This document shows, piece after piece, positions 60,412-64,000 of a stretch of 64,000 nucleotides of DNA. Within the stretch, counting starts at the first letter, position 1. Every line of letters begins with the position of its first letter. A program made the position numbers and the translations under genes. Source of the DNA: SOIA01 sp964348015 (GTDB taxonomy: Bacteria; Acidobacteriota; Aminicenantia; Aminicenantales; Aminicenantaceae); assembly GCA_964348015.1 (NCBI GenBank), contig CAYGBC010000013.1, forward strand, positions 30,056 to 94,055. The letters are read 5' to 3'. The notes beneath the pieces were generated by a model. The model saw only the letters and a list, made by a program, of their open reading frames with translations, searched no databases and had not been told where the DNA came from.

Positions 60412-61317
60412 ATGAATCGCCGTGATTTTTTTTATGCTGCTCTTGTATTCGGGACTCCGTTTCTTCTGAGGATGAAACCCGCAATATTTTCTCCCAAAAA
60501 AATGGAAACAAACTGGCTGATGGACCCTGATGAGGAAGAAAAAACGCGCGATGTCTTCATCCGGATCATGCACCACGCTCTCCTGGATAGCTGGGCCTCC
60601 CATCCTGTAGGCGAATGCATCGGGAAGATCGCTGAGTTTTTCATAGGGACGGAGTACGCGGGAGGGACTCTGGAGGGCAAAGGTCCGGAGATCTGCCGGG
60701 TGGATTTGAAAGGATTGGACTGCGTGACTCTGTATGAAAACGCGCTGTGTCTGGCAAGAATCCTGAAAAAGGGGAGGACCGCGTACGATGATTTCATCGC
60801 CGAACTCACGTACACTCGCTACAGGAGAGGAATCCTGACAGATTACACGTCGCGTCTCCATTACACCTCAGACTGGATCTATGACAACGAGAGAAAAAAG
60901 GTTGTGAAGAACATAACCAGAGACCTCGGCGGTGAAGAAATTCCAGTTCGGGTGTCGTTCATGTCTGAAAATCCCGGTTATTACCCGGCACTCAGAGAAT
61001 TTCCAGAGTTTATCGAGAAAATTGCCGGGATCGAAAAGGAAATCAACAAAAGGAAACACTGGGTCATTCCCAGAGAAAAAGTCAAGAGTGTACAAAACCA
61101 TCTCAGGACTGGAGATATCATCGCTGTGGCCACGGAAAAAAAGGGGCTGGATTACTCACATACAGGGCTTGCTTTTCGGGATGAGAACCGGAGAATTCGG
61201 TTATTGCACGCTTCGTCAGTAGAGAAAAAAGTGCTTTTGGATTCAGAGATTTATAGATATATACAATCCGTCGAAACCCATACAGGGATAACGGTCGCGA
61301 GACCTTTAGAAGTGTGA
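60412..61317 (+). CDS. DUF1460 amidase-like protein (NlpC/P60-like fold), exported
   Basis: This 301-residue protein starts MNRRDFF with a hydrophobic run resembling a Tat signal. DUF1460 members are cysteine amidases/endopeptidases related to N-acetylmuramoyl-L-alanine amidases. Cys104 in GLDCVTLYENA and His250 in YSHTGLAF form the predicted catalytic pair, with a third polar residue in LHASS. It would cut peptidoglycan-derived peptides in the periplasm. It converges with the lactate permease gene. Confidence 0.85.
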   Translation: MNRRDFFYAALVFGTPFLLRMKPAIFSPKKMETNWLMDPDEEEKTRDVFIRIMHHALLDSWASHPVGECIGKIAEFFIGTEYAGGTLEGKGPEICRVDLKGLDCVTLYENALCLARILKKGRTAYDDFIAELTYTRYRRGILTDYTSRLHYTSDWIYDNERKKVVKNITRDLGGEEIPVRVSFMSENPGYYPALREFPEFIEKIAGIEKEINKRKHWVIPREKVKSVQNHLRTGDIIAVATEKKGLDYSHTGLAFRDENRRIRLLHASSVEKKVLLDSEIYRYIQSVETHTGITVARPLEV

Positions 61318-61372
61318 GTCATACAGGTCGGCATTCCGGGATACCGCATCTCAAATACTTAAAAAACGAATA

Positions 61373-63040
61373 TCAGACTCTGAACACCTGGAGAAGGATT
61401 ATTCCGATGACAGCTGCCATTATCAAGTAATAGGTCATCGGGATGAGCGTTTTGCGAATGAGCAATCCCTCCTTTCCCAGAAGCCCCACGACAGCCGAAG
61501 CGGCAACGACGTTATGGACACAGATCATGTTCCCGGCCGCGCCCCCCACGGCCTGAAGCGCCACGATCACACCGGGAACGGCTCCGATTTTCAGCGCTGT
61601 AGTGAACTGGAAGAGGGAAAACATCATATTGCTGAAGGTATTGCTCCCAGCGATGAACGCCCCCATGGCTCCGATCACCGCGGCAAATGCTGTCCACCCC
61701 TCTCCCACCAGTGAAGCCGCCGCACTGGCCAGGATAACCGGCATTTTATCCAATCCACCGGTGACTCCGCTGTTGATGAAAACTTTGACCATCGGGACTG
61801 CGAACCCGAGAGCGATCGCCGGTCCGAGGATGGTTTTCAAAGATCTCTGGACGACCTTCGAAGTCTGTTTGAATGAGATTTTCTGGATGATGATGGTGGC
61901 CAGTCCAGCCACGAAGAATAGAAAGCCCGGCAGGTAAAGGAACGGGAAACTTGTGCTTATCGAGGTTTGAAAGATCTGGGTCCACTCCAGCGAGACAGAA
62001 GCCAGAAGTTCCTTGAGAGGATTGAGCAGCCGGCTGAGAAGGAGAAGGAGCGCCACCAGGATATACGGAAACCATGCTTTCAATATGCCCATTTTTACTT
62101 CTGCAGTTTCCCTTTTTTCAATTTTTTGGCCGATCCATTCGGAAGGCCATGTTTCTTTCGGCGGGAAATCCCAGGTATTTTTCGGGATGAGAAATCCTTT
62201 TTTTGCAAGCGGGATGACGATCATCAGGCCCAGAAGCGATCCAAACAGCGAAGGAAATTCCGGGCCCAGAAATATCCCGGTCAACATGTAGGGGACAGTG
62301 AAGCAGAGGCCGGCGAACAGTGCAAAAGGAAAGATGGAAAGCCCTTCAGTCCAGCTTTTCTTTCGTCCGAAAAACCGCGTCATCATTAGGACAAGTATCA
62401 AGGGAATCAAAGTCCCTGTGATTCCATGGATGATCGCGACCTTAGCTCCGACAGCTTTCAGGTAAGGAATAAACTCCACATCCACTCCATGGAGATAATT
62501 CATAACTTCTGTCTGTCCGCTCAATCCTGAATTGACACCTATCAGGATAGGAGTGCCGATCGCTCCAAACGAGACACATGTGCTCTGGATAATCAAAGTG
62601 ACCATCACTGCCGCCATGGCCGGAAAACCGACCGCCACGAGAAGCGGAGCCGCCACGGCCGCAGGAGTTCCAAAACCGGCGGATGCCTCGATAAAGGAAC
62701 CGAAGAGAAAAGCAATGATGATGGCCTGCACGCGGCGGTCAGGCGAGATGAGGAACATGCTTCCCTTGATGGCTAAATTCGCTCCGCTCTCTTCCTGCAG
62801 GTTCAAAAGCAATATGGCCCCCAGAACAATGTACAGGATCGATGCGGCTGTCAGGAGGCCATCCAGAGAAGCCGCGGCGATTTGAATAAACGGGGCTTTC
62901 CAGACGACAAAAGCCAGAAAGCAGGTGATGACATAGGCCACAGGCATGGCTTTGGTGGCGGGCCACCTGAAAAGAACGATGAGCCCGAACACGGTGATTA
63001 TCGGAAGAAGAGCGAGAAGAGCAAGAATGCCTAAGCTCAT
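61373..63040 (-). CDS. lctP: L-lactate permease
   Basis: This 555-residue inner-membrane protein has about thirteen to fourteen helices and the LctP signatures GSFIEASAGFGTPAA and GTPILIGVNSG. It would import (or export) lactate and possibly glycolate with protons. The ATG with AAGGTG seven bases upstream gives the family's usual length; a longer frame would add 38 hydrophilic residues in front of the first helix. No lactate dehydrogenase gene is adjacent. Lactate could be a fermentation product or an imported donor. Confidence 0.93.
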   Translation of the reverse strand: MSLGILALLALLPIITVFGLIVLFRWPATKAMPVAYVITCFLAFVVWKAPFIQIAAASLDGLLTAASILYIVLGAILLLNLQEESGANLAIKGSMFLISPDRRVQAIIIAFLFGSFIEASAGFGTPAAVAAPLLVAVGFPAMAAVMVTLIIQSTCVSFGAIGTPILIGVNSGLSGQTEVMNYLHGVDVEFIPYLKAVGAKVAIIHGITGTLIPLILVLMMTRFFGRKKSWTEGLSIFPFALFAGLCFTVPYMLTGIFLGPEFPSLFGSLLGLMIVIPLAKKGFLIPKNTWDFPPKETWPSEWIGQKIEKRETAEVKMGILKAWFPYILVALLLLLSRLLNPLKELLASVSLEWTQIFQTSISTSFPFLYLPGFLFFVAGLATIIIQKISFKQTSKVVQRSLKTILGPAIALGFAVPMVKVFINSGVTGGLDKMPVILASAAASLVGEGWTAFAAVIGAMGAFIAGSNTFSNMMFSLFQFTTALKIGAVPGVIVALQAVGGAAGNMICVHNVVAASAVVGLLGKEGLLIRKTLIPMTYYLIMAAVIGIILLQVFRV

Positions 63041-63227
63041 GGAAAGCACCTTGTGCAGTGTATTTTTCTTATGCGGATAATGAATAGAGGTGCGTTCATG
63101 TGAATGAAATTCTGAATTCCTGGATTTTATAAAACATGGAGGACCGGATGTCAAATGGGCGTGTCAAAGCTGTCTCACTTTGACATCGAATATTGCCTGT
63201 GCTATAGCATTGAACAAGAGCACATGA

Positions 63228-63497
63228 ATGATTAAAATCAAACGGAAGATCGATAATGCTGTAGCCGGCCAGCTTCGAAGAATCATATCGAGTTTCGATA
63301 AGGAAGATATGAATCCCATCCCTGAGAACCAAAGAGTCGAAGTCGTCCGCATGAAAGTCAGGTCAAAACTAGAATTCGACAAACTCAAGGCCATGTGGTG
63401 GCTAGTATCGATCTTTATCCTCTGGTTCTGGTTCATTTTTCTGGATCGTCCTCTCTACCTGGCGGTTAAGCAGGCATTAAAATTCTGGTTCGGATGA
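63228..63497 (+). CDS. Small membrane protein of unknown function
   Basis: This 89-residue frame has a basic, coil-forming N-terminus and a hydrophobic, Trp-rich segment (about 57-78). No family was recognised. It lies in the gap between the lactate permease and the next gene. The ATG lacks a clear ribosome site. Length, charge pattern and a plausible helix make it a reasonable but unproven gene. Confidence 0.5.
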   Translation: MIKIKRKIDNAVAGQLRRIISSFDKEDMNPIPENQRVEVVRMKVRSKLEFDKLKAMWWLVSIFILWFWFIFLDRPLYLAVKQALKFWFG

Positions 63498-63565
63498 GAC
63501 AGGTAAATCCAGTCTAAGCCTGTTCATATATCTTTTCTGTTATTCCTGATTATTAGCCGGTCAAA

Positions 63566-64000
63566 ATGCACGCAGAAAAATCTGAACGCACGACGATTTC
63601 TTCTATCCTGGGTGCTCTCGAAGTCTTTGACGGTTGCGAGGTCGACGTCAGGATGACCAAAGACCGGATTCTGGTCATCCACCACGATGCAGGGAATCAG
63701 GGCCGGAGGTTGATCGAAACAGATTTCAAGAATTTAAACGGAATACCTGCGCTGGATGAACTGATTCAAAACGACCGGGTGATCGAACTCGTCAACGAAG
63801 GAGGAAAAACCCTCTGGATTGAAGCAAAGGAGGACTCTCTCTCTCGATTCAAAAAAGTCCCGTCGCTGCGCAAAGACATGGCGCAAAGACTCACCGCGAA
63901 ACTATCTGAATCTCCATTGAATCAGGATAACATCCGAATCATATCCTTTTGTGCCGAAATTTTAACCCATGTGAAAGGAATTCAGAAATGCCTCATCGTT
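63566..64000 (+). CDS. Glycerophosphodiester phosphodiesterase-like protein (3' truncated)
   Basis: The frame is open from the ATG to the window end, giving at least 145 residues. The segment CEVDVRMTKDRILVIHHD matches the metal-binding E-x-D and the catalytic H-x-D region of GDPD-family TIM barrels. The normal N-terminal H-R-G motif is not obvious; a His at position 2 may replace it. A stop lies in frame 12 bases before the ATG. The family cleaves glycerophosphodiesters to glycerol-3-phosphate, but some members act on other substrates. Confidence 0.7.
   Translation, partial: MHAEKSERTTISSILGALEVFDGCEVDVRMTKDRILVIHHDAGNQGRRLIETDFKNLNGIPALDELIQNDRVIELVNEGGKTLWIEAKEDSLSRFKKVPSLRKDMAQRLTAKLSESPLNQDNIRIISFCAEILTHVKGIQKCLIV

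Overview
The window looks like chromosomal DNA of a fermentative, saccharolytic and proteolytic anaerobe, most likely from the Candidatus Aminicenantes / Acidobacteria-like lineage. Pointers are a GWxTD-domain lipoprotein, a tricorn-type protease, DUF3078 and DUF4139 proteins, many secreted enzymes with twin-arginine-like or lipoprotein signals, an oxygen-independent sulfatase maturase and several iron-sulfur redox proteins. This placement is inferred from gene content only. No rRNA, tRNA, CRISPR array, prophage or intact insertion sequence was seen. Base composition is even, so most of the window reads as resident genome.

Layout. 1-6975: 3' part of a cation efflux protein, a small methyltransferase, a tricorn-like protease behind a sigma70-like promoter, a secreted M20 amidohydrolase and, on the minus strand, an RraA-like protein. 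7255-11879: a tight operon of two tandem phosphohexomutase paralogs (the first lacking its catalytic serine and two metal aspartates), nagB and nagA. 12211-21204: GWxTD lipoprotein, a relic of a NosR/NapH-type ferredoxin membrane protein, an SDR without its catalytic lysine, a 36-bp tandem repeat, a divergent two-subunit glycine-decarboxylase-like pair, a DUF3078 barrel, a zinc-ribbon thioredoxin and a DUF4139 protein. 21367-28538: GH29 fucosidase, amino-acid permease plus ACMSD-like amidohydrolase, and an S9 peptidase. 28975-31108 (minus): a DsrMK/HdrDE-like membrane redox pair behind a consensus promoter.

31455-45708 on the plus strand holds an ATP-NAD kinase homolog, a probable trans-3-hydroxy-L-proline dehydratase, a PhoD-like phosphatase, two Cys-type sulfatases with their radical-SAM maturase, a GH2 beta-galactosidase-like enzyme and rhamnulokinase. 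Together these suggest use of sulfated, galactose/fucose/rhamnose-containing glycans. 45763-47416 (minus) is an ApbE plus NusG-II pair. 47754-54108 holds DoxX, two Gfo/Idh/MocA oxidoreductases, an MFS transporter and a sugar-isomerase-like barrel fused to a DUF1080 (3-keto-glycoside hydrolase family) domain. This resembles an oxidative 3-keto route for breaking glycosides.

54184-64000: a Crp/Fnr regulator, then a ferredoxin gene whose promoter carries a perfect TTGAC-N4-GTCAA palindrome centred at the class II activation position. After these come an RRM protein, an FKBP isomerase, a second cation efflux protein, a cysteine-rich ferredoxin protein, a PLP decarboxylase, a DUF1460 amidase, L-lactate permease, a small membrane protein and the start of a glycerophosphodiesterase-like gene cut by the window end. 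The points most worth a second look are the pseudoenzyme/enzyme phosphohexomutase pair, the Fnr-type operator, the DUF1080 fusion cluster, the divergent GcvP-like pair beside a lysine-less SDR, and the ferredoxin-protein relic.
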